A stretch of 64,000 nucleotides of DNA from assembly GCF_900187395.1 (NCBI RefSeq), contig NZ_FYEZ01000003.1:1-64000 (forward strand). Direction: 5' to 3'. The DNA comes from Kytococcus aerolatus. Its GTDB lineage: Bacteria > Actinomycetota > Actinomycetes > Actinomycetales > Dermatophilaceae. This document shows, one piece after another, positions 56,640 through 64,000 of the stretch (positions within the stretch are counted from its first letter, which is position 1; each line of letters starts with the position of its first letter). The translations under genes and the position numbers were made by a program. Under the pieces are notes generated by a model that did no database searches, was not told the origin of the DNA, and saw nothing but the letters and a program-made list of their open reading frames with translations.

Positions 56640-57268
56640 CGCGTCTCCTCCTTCACGGTGTCGAGGGGGGTGCTCCCCACGGCCTCGGACTGCAGCATGC
56701 TGTCGTCGTCCAGCGGACCCCCCGGCCCGGAGGCCAGGGTGCGCTCGGCGTCCCGGTCGAAGGCCCGCAGGATGCGCTCCTCCTGACGCAGCACCTTCTG
56801 CCGGAAGTCCGCCTGCTCCTCGGCGGTGTAGACGTCCAGCGCATGGAGCAGGAGCACGCTGCGGGTCCGGTCGATGTCGACCACCACGCTGCCCGGCACC
56901 AGCGTGGTGAACCCTGCCGTGGTCGTCACGAAGAGCTCCTCGGTGCTGCGCAGCGGGACCTCGAAGAGGCTCCCCCCGTGGCGCTCGCGGGAGAACAGGG
57001 CCATCCACAGCACCTGGGCGCTGGCGACCACGAGATCCCGCAGGAAGAGCAGCAGCAGGCGGAGCAGGGCGGTCGGCCGGAGGGTGACCGCGACCTGCAG
57101 GCGCGGCATCGGGAAGACCAGGACGAGCACCAGCGCCAGGAGGAGCCCGGCGGCCAGGTCCACCCACCCGAAGGACCCCCACAGGAGCATCCACACGAGG
57201 GTCAACCAGACGACGGACCACGCGCTCACGCGGCTCCGGACGGTGTCCCAGGGGCTCGGTCGGCTCAT
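56636..57268 (-). CDS. mnhE: Mrp antiporter subunit E
   Basis: A 210-residue MnhE: two N-terminal helices (WLTLVWMLLWGSFGWVDL, LLLALVLVLVFPM), then a soluble region with LFVTTTAGFTTLVPGSVVVDID, the conserved loop of the family, and an acidic C-terminal tail longer than usual. Overlaps mnhD and mnhF. Confidence 0.92.
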   Translation of the reverse strand: MSRPSPWDTVRSRVSAWSVVWLTLVWMLLWGSFGWVDLAAGLLLALVLVLVFPMPRLQVAVTLRPTALLRLLLLFLRDLVVASAQVLWMALFSRERHGGSLFEVPLRSTEELFVTTTAGFTTLVPGSVVVDIDRTRSVLLLHALDVYTAEEQADFRQKVLRQEERILRAFDRDAERTLASGPGGPLDDDSMLQSEAVGSTPLDTVKEETR

Positions 57269-58830
57269 CGCGGCACCCCCTCGGGGAAGACCGCGTCCAC
57301 GTAGGTCTCCTGGCCGATGAGATCCGCGGCGGCCCGGTCGGTGTAGGCGAAGAGCGGCCCGGCCACCACCGTGATCAGCAGCCCGACGACCACCATGAGC
57401 ACGGTCGGCACGACCACGCCCGGGGTCATCGCCTCGGCGGCGTACTCGTCCGAGGGGCCCTCCTCCTCGCGCTCGGTGCCCCCCTCGTCGAAGGGGCCGC
57501 GCCAGAAGGCCCGCGCCCACACCCGGGTGAGGGCGTAGAGGGTGAGCAGCGAGGTGACCGCCGACCCGGCGACCAGGAGCAGCGAGAGCCAGTCACCGGC
57601 CGCGACACCGGCCCGCATGAGGCCGATCTTGCCGATGAAGCCCGAGAAGGGAGGCACGCCCGCCAGGTTGAGGGCGGGCACGAAGAACAGGGCCGCGAGG
57701 AGCGGCGAACCCGCCGCGAGACGGTTCAGACGCATCGAGGAGGTCGTGCCGCCCCGGCGCTCGATGAGGCCCGCCACGAGGAAGAGCGCGGACTGGATGA
57801 GGATGTGGTGGACCACGTAGAAGATCGCCGCGCTGAGCCCCAGCACCCCACCGACGGCGATGCCGAAGATCATGTAGCCGATGTGGCTCACGAGCGTGAA
57901 GGACAGGAGCCGCTTGATGTCGTCCTGCACCAGCGCGCCCAGGATGCCGGTGACCATCGTGAGCAGGGCCGCCCCGAGCAGCATCGGGCTGACGCGGTCG
58001 TCCGGGAAGAGCAGCACCTCGGTGCGGATGATCGCGTAGACACCGACCTTCGTGAGCAGACCCGCGAAGACGGCCGTCACCGATGCCGGGGCGGTCGGGT
58101 AGGACTCCGGCAGCCAGCCGGCCATCGGGAAGATCGCGGCCTTCACCCCGAAGCCGAGCAGCAGCACCAGCTCGATCGTCAGCCGCGTGCCGGGGTCGAT
58201 CTCCTGCATCCGGGCCCCCAGATGGGCGAGGTTCACGGTGCCCGCCGCGGCGTAGACCAGGGCGATGCCGGTGAGGAAGACCAGCGAGGAGAGCAGGCTG
58301 ACCGCCACGTAGGTGACACCGGCGCGCACCCGGGGCCGGGTGCCCCCGAGGGTGAGCAGCACGAACGAGGCGGCCAGCAGCATCTCGAAGCCGACGTAGA
58401 GGTGGAAGAGGTCACCGGAGAGGAAGGTCGTGGACACCCCGGCCGAGAGCACCAGGAGGGTGGGGTGGAAGACCGGCAGCGGGGACTGGCCGTCGCTCTC
58501 GTCGTCGAAGGAGGAGCGGCCCTCCCCGATCGAGTAGAGCACCACCCCGAGGGTGACGATCGCGCTCACCAGGAGCATGAGCGCACCGAGCCGGTCGGCC
58601 ACGAGCACGATGCCCTCGTGCGGCATCCACCCACCGACGTTGACGACCTGGGGGCCGTGGCGGTCGCTCACCCCGACGAGCAGGGCGGCCACGACGACGG
58701 TCGTGGCCAGGGCGCTCACGGTGAACACGCGCTGCAGGGTGGTCCGGCGGGAGGCCACCAGCGTCGCCCCGGCCGCGATGAGCGGGACCACCACCGGCAG
58801 CGGCACGAGGTGGGCGGCGGTAAAGCTCAT
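57265..58830 (-). CDS. mnhD: Mrp antiporter subunit D (Na+/H+, NADH dehydrogenase ND4-like)
   Basis: A 521-residue proton-translocating subunit with about fourteen helices, homologous to complex I NuoM/ND4. Seen: LFHLYVGFEMLLAASF with the key Glu on helix 5, and PMAGWLPESYPTAPASVTAVFAGLLTKVGVY-like core in helices 7-8 with Lys (here GWLPESYPTAPASV and LLTKVGVYAI). C-terminus has a charged loop before the last helix. Operon member, overlapping mnhC and mnhE. Confidence 0.95.
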   Translation of the reverse strand: MSFTAAHLVPLPVVVPLIAAGATLVASRRTTLQRVFTVSALATTVVVAALLVGVSDRHGPQVVNVGGWMPHEGIVLVADRLGALMLLVSAIVTLGVVLYSIGEGRSSFDDESDGQSPLPVFHPTLLVLSAGVSTTFLSGDLFHLYVGFEMLLAASFVLLTLGGTRPRVRAGVTYVAVSLLSSLVFLTGIALVYAAAGTVNLAHLGARMQEIDPGTRLTIELVLLLGFGVKAAIFPMAGWLPESYPTAPASVTAVFAGLLTKVGVYAIIRTEVLLFPDDRVSPMLLGAALLTMVTGILGALVQDDIKRLLSFTLVSHIGYMIFGIAVGGVLGLSAAIFYVVHHILIQSALFLVAGLIERRGGTTSSMRLNRLAAGSPLLAALFFVPALNLAGVPPFSGFIGKIGLMRAGVAAGDWLSLLLVAGSAVTSLLTLYALTRVWARAFWRGPFDEGGTEREEEGPSDEYAAEAMTPGVVVPTVLMVVVGLLITVVAGPLFAYTDRAAADLIGQETYVDAVFPEGVPR

Positions 58831-59258
58831 CGGCCCTCCTCCTCGGGGTGCGCGGTGTCGGTGGAGGCCTCGCTGAAGACCTCGTCGGGATAGTCGTTGT
58901 CCACGGAACGGCGCGAGATGCGGAGGTTCTCCGGGTCGGCCTCCACGAGGTCGCTGCGGGAGATCTGCCACGAGCGGTGCGCCAGGGCCAGCACGAAGGC
59001 GCTCATGGCCAGACTGATGACGATCGCGGTGAGCACCATCGCCTGCGGGAGCGGATCGGCCATGGTCGAGGGGTCGTTCTCCCCGCTGATCGGGGGACGC
59101 CCCGCCGGCCCGCCGGCGACGAGGAACAGGATGTTCACACCGTTGCCGAAGAGCAGCATGCCGAAGAGCACGCGGACCAGGCTCCGGGAGAGGAAGAGGT
59201 AGACGCCGCAGGCCGACAGCACGCCGGCCACCAGGCAGAGGGTCAGGTTCGGGATCAT
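58827..59258 (-). CDS. mnhC: Mrp antiporter subunit C (NuoK-like)
   Basis: A 143-residue MnhC with three helices homologous to NuoK; FGMLLFGNGVNILFLVAGG and QAMVLTAIVISLAMSAFVLAL carry the family features. A cytoplasmic acidic tail follows. Overlaps mnhA and mnhD. Confidence 0.95.
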   Translation of the reverse strand: MIPNLTLCLVAGVLSACGVYLFLSRSLVRVLFGMLLFGNGVNILFLVAGGPAGRPPISGENDPSTMADPLPQAMVLTAIVISLAMSAFVLALAHRSWQISRSDLVEADPENLRISRRSVDNDYPDEVFSEASTDTAHPEEEGR

Positions 59259-62122
59259 GCGCGGGCCTCCCGCTCCACGTCGATCTCCCGGTCCAGGGAG
59301 GCCCCCAGCGAGGTGAGGATGTCCAGCAGCAGACCGACCACCACCAGGTAGACGCCGACGTCGAAGACGACCGAGGTGACCACGTGCACCTCACCGAGGG
59401 GTCCCAGCGGCAGGTCGTGGACCCAGGTCTGCAGGACCTCGCCCCCGACCAGCATGGAGAACAGCCCGGTGCCGGCCGAGAGGAACAGGCCCAGTCCGAG
59501 GAGCACACCGGGGACCACCGGCAGGGCGGCCTGCATCTCCTCGCGGCCCCCGGCCAGGTAGCGGACGAAGATCGCCAGGCCGGCCACCAGGCCGGCGGCG
59601 AAGCCACCGCCGGGCGCGTTGTGCCCGGCGAGGAGCAGGTAGACCGACCAGACCATGATCGTGTGGAAGAGCAGGCGGGTCACCACCTCGAGCATCAGCG
59701 AGCGGCGACGCTGCGGCATGGCGGTCGGGGCGGGGATCCAGCGGGACCAGTCCTCGGCGGCCAGCGCGTGCCGACGCCGCTGCCCCAGCACCCTCCGGAT
59801 GTGCTGGACGTTGCTGCTGGTGCGCTCGGCGTGCAGGAAGACCAGGCTGGCCACACCGGTGGCAGCCACGAGCACCACGGAGAGCTCACCCATCGTGTCC
59901 CAGGCGCGGATGTCCACGAGGATCACGTTGACGACGTTGTGCCCACCCCCGAACTCGTAGGCGCTCTCCGCCATGCCGACGGACGCCGGAGGGGCCACGC
60001 GCGCCCCGGAGGCGACGATGCCCAGACCGGTGACGGTGGCGCCGACCAGCACCCCCAGCGCAGCCCGCAGGCGACGGTCGTGCCGGGTGGACTCGTCCAC
60101 GAACCGGGTCGGCAGGCGGCGCAGGACGAGCACGAACACCGCGATGGAGACCGTCTCCACCAGGATCTGGGTGAGGGCCAGGTCGGGTGCGCCGTGCAGC
60201 AGGAAGAGCAGGGCCACGCCGTACCCGGTGACACCCAGCAGGAAGACACCGCGCAGACGACGCCGCGACCGGGCGGCCGCCACGGCGGCCACGGCCACGG
60301 CCACGGCGACCGGGAACTGGGCGGGGACGTCCCACGGCCGGACCTGCTCCGGCCAGGCCGCGTGGACCAGCAGGGAGCCACCGGGCAGCAGCACGAGCAT
60401 GCCGAAGACGAGGGCGAGGTTGAGCTCCAGCGAACCACGCTGCAGGAAGCCGGTGACCTCCGTGGCCCCCCTTTCGATCTGGCGGATCATCCGCCGGTAG
60501 ACATCCTGGGCGGTGGGCAGGTCCGGCGCCGCCACCTGCACGGCGGTCACCGTTCGCCGCCCCAGGACGAGCAGGGCACCGAGCGTGATGGTCAGGACGG
60601 TGAGGAGGAGCGGCATCGTCAGGCCGTGCCACAGCCCCAGGTGGACCGGGTGCCGGCTGGCCGGCCAGGTGCCTCCGGCGGCCGCCAGGGCCGGCTCGAG
60701 GCGTCCGGCGAGGGGTGCGGCCACCAGCCCGGCGAGGGCCAGCGCACCGGGCACGGCCACGAGCAGCGGCGGGACCTGCTTGACCGGCGTGCGCTGGCCG
60801 ACCTCCACCTCGGGGTCCCGGGAGCCCAGGCCGACCACGAGGAAGCGGCCGCTGTAGGCCAGGGTCAGGGCCGAGCCGAGCACCGCGACGGCCAGCACGG
60901 CCCACTGCAGGGGGTCGCCCCCGTGGGGTCCGCCGTGCCAGAGCGCCCCGTAGACCGCCTCCTTGGCCACGAAGCCGAGGAAGGGCGGGATCCCGGCCAT
61001 GGAGGCCAGCGCCAGCAGGCAGGTCCACCAGGTGACGGGCAGGGAGTGGCGCAGGCCGCGCAGGAGGCGCACGTCGCGGGTGCCGGTGGCCTGGTCGATG
61101 ACGCCGACCGCCATGAAGAGCGCGGACTTGAACAGGGCGTGGGAGAGCAGCAGCGTCAGCCCGGCCAGGGCAGCGTCCGCCGTCCCCAGACCGAGCACGA
61201 GCACGAGGAAGCCGAGCTGGCTCACCGTCCCGTAGGCCAGGAGGAGCTTGAGATCGTACTGGCGCAGGGCCCGCCACGCGCCGAGCAGCATCGTGGTGCC
61301 ACCGAGGACCAGGACGGTCCAGCGCCAGACGGGGAGCTCGGCGAAGGTCGGCGCCAGGCGGGCGACGAGGTAGACACCGGCCTTCACCATGGCGGCGGAG
61401 TGCAGGAAGGCGCTCACCGGGGTGGGGGCCGCCATCGCGCCGGGCAGCCAGAAGTGGAAGGGGACGATCGCCGACTTGCTCAGTGCCCCGACGAGGACGA
61501 GGAGCACCCCGCCGGTGGTCACCGGACCGCTCGGCGACGCGGCGAGGATGTCCGAGAGGCGCGTCGAGCCCACCTCGTGCGCCAGCAGCAGCAGGCCCAC
61601 GAGCATGGCCAGACCGCCGAAGGTCGTGACGATCAGCGCCTGGCTGGCCGCCACCCGGCTGGCCTTGGCGCGATAGGTGTGCGCCACGAGCAGGTAGGAC
61701 AGGACGGTGGTGATCTCCCAGAAGATGTAGAGCATCAGCACGTCGTCGCTGAGGACCAGCCCGACCATCGCCCCGGCGAAGACCGTGAGCGAGGCCGCGA
61801 AGGCACCCAGCCCCGGGTGCCCGCGGCGGAAGTAGGCCGAGCAGTAGAGCAGCACCAGGGTGCCCACCACGCCGACGACGACCGTCATCAACCAGCCGAG
61901 CGCGTCCAGCCGGAAGGACAGGTCCATCTGCAGGGTGGGGACCCAGCGGACGTCCTCGGTGGGTGGGGTGGCGGACAGCGCGGCGCGGGTCCGGGTCAGC
62001 GCCCAGCCGGCCGTGGCGGCCGGGGCCAGGGCGAGAGGCCAGAAGGCCCGGGGGCCCAGGAGACGGACCAGGAGGGGCGCGATCGCTCCGGCCACGAGAT
62101 GCAGCGTGACCAGCGCGATCAT
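59255..62122 (-). CDS. mnhA: Mrp antiporter subunit A fused to subunit B
   Basis: A 955-residue membrane protein, with an NuoL/ND5-like N-part (helix-5 WEITTVLSYLLVAH with Glu; HFWLPGAMAAPTPVSAFLHSAAMVKAGVYL), the MnhA-specific C-extension, and then a MnhB-like domain from about residue 810 (LFHTIMVWSVYLLLAGHNAPGGGFAAGLVAGLAI), the hallmark of MnhB. Fusion explains why no separate mnhB lies between this and mnhC. Start ATG at 62122; an upstream Arg-rich extension is ignored. The complex expels Na+ in exchange for H+. Confidence 0.95.
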   Translation of the reverse strand: MIALVTLHLVAGAIAPLLVRLLGPRAFWPLALAPAATAGWALTRTRAALSATPPTEDVRWVPTLQMDLSFRLDALGWLMTVVVGVVGTLVLLYCSAYFRRGHPGLGAFAASLTVFAGAMVGLVLSDDVLMLYIFWEITTVLSYLLVAHTYRAKASRVAASQALIVTTFGGLAMLVGLLLLAHEVGSTRLSDILAASPSGPVTTGGVLLVLVGALSKSAIVPFHFWLPGAMAAPTPVSAFLHSAAMVKAGVYLVARLAPTFAELPVWRWTVLVLGGTTMLLGAWRALRQYDLKLLLAYGTVSQLGFLVLVLGLGTADAALAGLTLLLSHALFKSALFMAVGVIDQATGTRDVRLLRGLRHSLPVTWWTCLLALASMAGIPPFLGFVAKEAVYGALWHGGPHGGDPLQWAVLAVAVLGSALTLAYSGRFLVVGLGSRDPEVEVGQRTPVKQVPPLLVAVPGALALAGLVAAPLAGRLEPALAAAGGTWPASRHPVHLGLWHGLTMPLLLTVLTITLGALLVLGRRTVTAVQVAAPDLPTAQDVYRRMIRQIERGATEVTGFLQRGSLELNLALVFGMLVLLPGGSLLVHAAWPEQVRPWDVPAQFPVAVAVAVAAVAAARSRRRLRGVFLLGVTGYGVALLFLLHGAPDLALTQILVETVSIAVFVLVLRRLPTRFVDESTRHDRRLRAALGVLVGATVTGLGIVASGARVAPPASVGMAESAYEFGGGHNVVNVILVDIRAWDTMGELSVVLVAATGVASLVFLHAERTSSNVQHIRRVLGQRRRHALAAEDWSRWIPAPTAMPQRRRSLMLEVVTRLLFHTIMVWSVYLLLAGHNAPGGGFAAGLVAGLAIFVRYLAGGREEMQAALPVVPGVLLGLGLFLSAGTGLFSMLVGGEVLQTWVHDLPLGPLGEVHVVTSVVFDVGVYLVVVGLLLDILTSLGASLDREIDVEREARA

Positions 62123-62257
62123 CGGGCTCCCTCGGGTCGTCGAACAGGCGGCGGCCCGCAACTCGGCCGAGCCGGCGCTCGAGGCCCGGTGGTGCGGGAT
62201 CACAGGATAGGGGGCCCCGTGGCCGGCCGCACCCGCCGGGGCCGGCCGGGGGGCTGG

Positions 62258-62905
62258 TCAGCCGATCAGGGCGAGGCCCAGGCCGAGGAAGGCCAGCGCC
62301 GCCGCGCCGTCGATCCAGCGGGCCGCCCGCCGGTAGAGGCGCACCATCGCCGGGCGACTGGCCGCCCAGGCCAGGAAGAGGAACCACGCGGTGCCGATGA
62401 CGAGCATCTCGGCCAGCACGACACCGTGGCCGGCCCACCCCGTCGAGGCCGGGATGAGCGAGCCGAAGAGGGCACCGAAGAAGACCAGTGCCTTGGGGTT
62501 GGCCACGTTCGTGAGGAGCCCCAGCCGGAAGGCACGGACCGCGGGGAGCTCGGCCGGGACGGGCGCTGCGCCGCCCGCGGCCTCCTCCCCGGCGGGCTCG
62601 GCGGGCTCGGCGGCGGAGCCCGGGCGCAGGACGCCCCACAGGCCGGTGACGCCCAGGGCGATGAGCACCAGCGCCCCGGCCACCCGCAGGGCCGTGCCGA
62701 GCAGGGGGTTGGCCTGGACGAGGGCGGTGAGGCCCAGCAGCGCCAGGACGATCCACACGGTGATGCCGGCCATGACCCCCACCGCCACCCAGGAGGCCGC
62801 CACCCGGCCGTGCCGCAGCCCGGTGCGCAGGATGGCCACGAAGTCCGGGCCGGGGGACATCACCCCGAGCAGCCAGACGGCGGCCAGCGAGAGGTAGACG
62901 TCCAT
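62258..62905 (-). CDS. LysE/RhtB family amino-acid exporter
   Basis: A 215-residue exporter with six helices. N-terminal motif SPGPDFVAILRTGLRHGRVAA is the LysE/RhtB signature; a hydrophilic loop of about 35 residues between helices 3 and 4 is rich in Ala, Pro and Glu; NVANPKALVFFGALF marks helix 4. Expels amino acids or homoserine-lactone-like compounds. ATG at 62905. Divergent from the DUF389 gene. Confidence 0.9.
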   Translation of the reverse strand: MDVYLSLAAVWLLGVMSPGPDFVAILRTGLRHGRVAASWVAVGVMAGITVWIVLALLGLTALVQANPLLGTALRVAGALVLIALGVTGLWGVLRPGSAAEPAEPAGEEAAGGAAPVPAELPAVRAFRLGLLTNVANPKALVFFGALFGSLIPASTGWAGHGVVLAEMLVIGTAWFLFLAWAASRPAMVRLYRRAARWIDGAAALAFLGLGLALIG

Positions 62906-62968
62906 GCACGGAGCGTAGGCACCTCCCCGCTCCCGGACCAGCCCCCGCGGTGGGGGATGCTGGCCGCC

Positions 62969-64000
62969 ATGAGCACCCAGCACGACACCACGCACGCTCC
63001 CCGCTGGACCGCCTCGAGCGCCGTGGCCCTGGCAGAGCTGGCCGCCCTGGCCGTGGTCCTGGGCGCTCTGGCCTCGGTGCCGGCCCGGCACAAGGATCTC
63101 GCCCTCGGGGCCGGTGCCGGCGCGGTGGCGGTGTGGGCGGCGCTCATGCTCTGGCGCGCCCTGCGTCGCGAGGCCAGCCTGGCCTGGACGGTCGGGCTGG
63201 CCCTGGGGGTCATGGGATCCCTCGTGGCCGGGCTGGGCCTGGCCACCTCCGTGCTGCCCGACGGCGCCTGGCCCGTGGGGGTACGGCTGCTCGGCCTGTG
63301 CCTGGTGCTGCTCACGGTCGCCGAGGTGCGCTGGCGGCACCGCGACCAGGGGGTCACCGGGCCGGGCCTCAACGAGATGGCCTTCGCCGCGCTGGCCACC
63401 ACCTGCCTGCTGACCCCGGGCATCGGCCTGCACGCCGTGCTCTTCAGCGGGATCTCCCTGCTGGGGCTGCACACGGTCATCGACGCCGCCGAGCGGGCCG
63501 GCCTGACCGACCTCTCCCCCGAGCAGGGCACCGAGAACCCGCCGGGTCGGCTCGAGCGCTGGCTGCGGATGAACGGGGCCTCCGGGGCGGACCGGGAGGA
63601 GGTCGTCGGCGCGCTCTACCTGGAGGGCCCGGACGCCCGCAGCCGCACCGCCCAGTTCCTCGTCCAGATGGCCCTGGCCACCGCGATCGCCACGCTCGGG
63701 GTGGTCACCGACTCCACCGCGGTGGTCATCGGCGCGATGGTCGTGGCGCCCCTCATGATCCCGATCATGGGGGTGGGCCTCAGCCTGGGCATGGGGTGGC
63801 CGCGACGCCTCGGCAACTCCCTCGCGGTCGCCGGCCTGGGGATCGCCGTGGCCCTCGCCTGCGCCTTCCTCATCGTCCGCGCCCTGGACCCGGGGCTGTC
63901 GGTGGTGGCGAACACGCAGATCGCCTCGCGGACCGCGCCGTCGGTGCCGGACCTGCTCATCGCCGTGGCCTCCGGGGCGGCGGGGGCGTTCGCCCTCTCC
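62969..64000 (+). CDS. DUF389 family membrane protein (partial; cut by window end)
   Basis: An open frame of 344 codons from ATG 62969 runs off the end without a stop. The N-terminal part has five or so hydrophobic helices, then a soluble stretch (ERWLRMNGASGADREEVVGALYLEGPDARSR) and a DUF389 core: QFLVQMALATAIATLGVVTDSTAVVIGAMVVAPLMIPIMG, split over two helices (here about residues 235-275), and SVVANTQIASRTAPSVPDLLIAVASG. Function of DUF389 proteins is unknown; they are inner-membrane proteins. Confidence 0.88.
   Translation, partial: MSTQHDTTHAPRWTASSAVALAELAALAVVLGALASVPARHKDLALGAGAGAVAVWAALMLWRALRREASLAWTVGLALGVMGSLVAGLGLATSVLPDGAWPVGVRLLGLCLVLLTVAEVRWRHRDQGVTGPGLNEMAFAALATTCLLTPGIGLHAVLFSGISLLGLHTVIDAAERAGLTDLSPEQGTENPPGRLERWLRMNGASGADREEVVGALYLEGPDARSRTAQFLVQMALATAIATLGVVTDSTAVVIGAMVVAPLMIPIMGVGLSLGMGWPRRLGNSLAVAGLGIAVALACAFLIVRALDPGLSVVANTQIASRTAPSVPDLLIAVASGAAGAFALS

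Overview
The window is high-GC DNA with dense, often overlapping genes (ATGA/GTGA junctions), many GTG starts, HspR/HAIR heat-shock control, SigR/SigH-like promoters, HelD, DUF3151 and class II aldolase. This points to an actinobacterium, probably Micrococcales near Ornithinimicrobium/Serinicoccus/Janibacter. The genus is an inference from gene content and was not tested by any search. No rRNA, tRNA, CRISPR array, integrase or transposase was seen.

Layout. 1-3.3 kb: macrodomain hydrolase facing a sirtuin (with a GNAT upstream), then a lipoprotein. 3.3-8 kb: HelD-type helicase; purA coupled to a lipoprotein. 8-12.6 kb: a MatC-like SLC13 transporter, a GntR regulator, a fused AccD/AccA carboxyltransferase and a TSUP permease, tied together by a shared operator-like sequence. 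12.6-23 kb: housekeeping genes (PH-domain protein, DUF3151, aldolase, SpoU methyltransferase, MFS exporter, pyrE, two SDRs, exonuclease III, flavoprotein, ABC exporter). 24-28 kb: a DUF559-like protein and clpB. 28-37.3 kb: a secreted subtilase cluster with cell-wall-binding (CWB2) repeats, comprising two intact proteases, a free-standing I9 propeptide/inhibitor and a third, decayed protease. 37.4-41.3 kb: two-component system and ABC transporter. 41.3-45.5 kb: dnaK-grpE-dnaJ-hspR. 45.7-50.7 kb: small lipoprotein, QueC-like PP-loop protein, and copZ-copA-csoR. 50.7-56 kb: VWA lipoprotein divergent from an N-formylglutamate amidohydrolase / QEGLA metallopeptidase / ATP-grasp operon, then a Rieske protein. 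56-62 kb: Mrp Na+/H+ antiporter operon with fused MnhA-MnhB. 62.2-64 kb: LysE exporter and a DUF389 protein cut by the window end.

The most unusual structure is not a gene. Five intergenic regions carry a composite palindromic element built from ACCGGT-centred boxes at nearly fixed spacing (about 40-31-41 bp), with a 57-nt inner palindrome centred exactly on CGAC(A/T)GTCG. Arms differ between copies by paired, compensatory changes. Extra boxes add spacings of 51-53 bp, so most spacings are close to whole helical turns. A two-box relative with the same 31-bp spacing lies between the SLC13 gene and purA. Every copy lies just after a stop codon, and three lie between convergent genes.

Regulatory logic readable from sequence: clpB and dnaK each have a GGAAT-N18-GTT (SigR/SigH-type) promoter overlapping a HAIR operator, with hspR at the end of the dnaK operon, implying joint oxidative/heat control. 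A CsoR-type palindrome precedes the copper operon. The SLC13/GntR and carboxyltransferase/TSUP promoters share CCAGTGGACT(A/G)GCCA.
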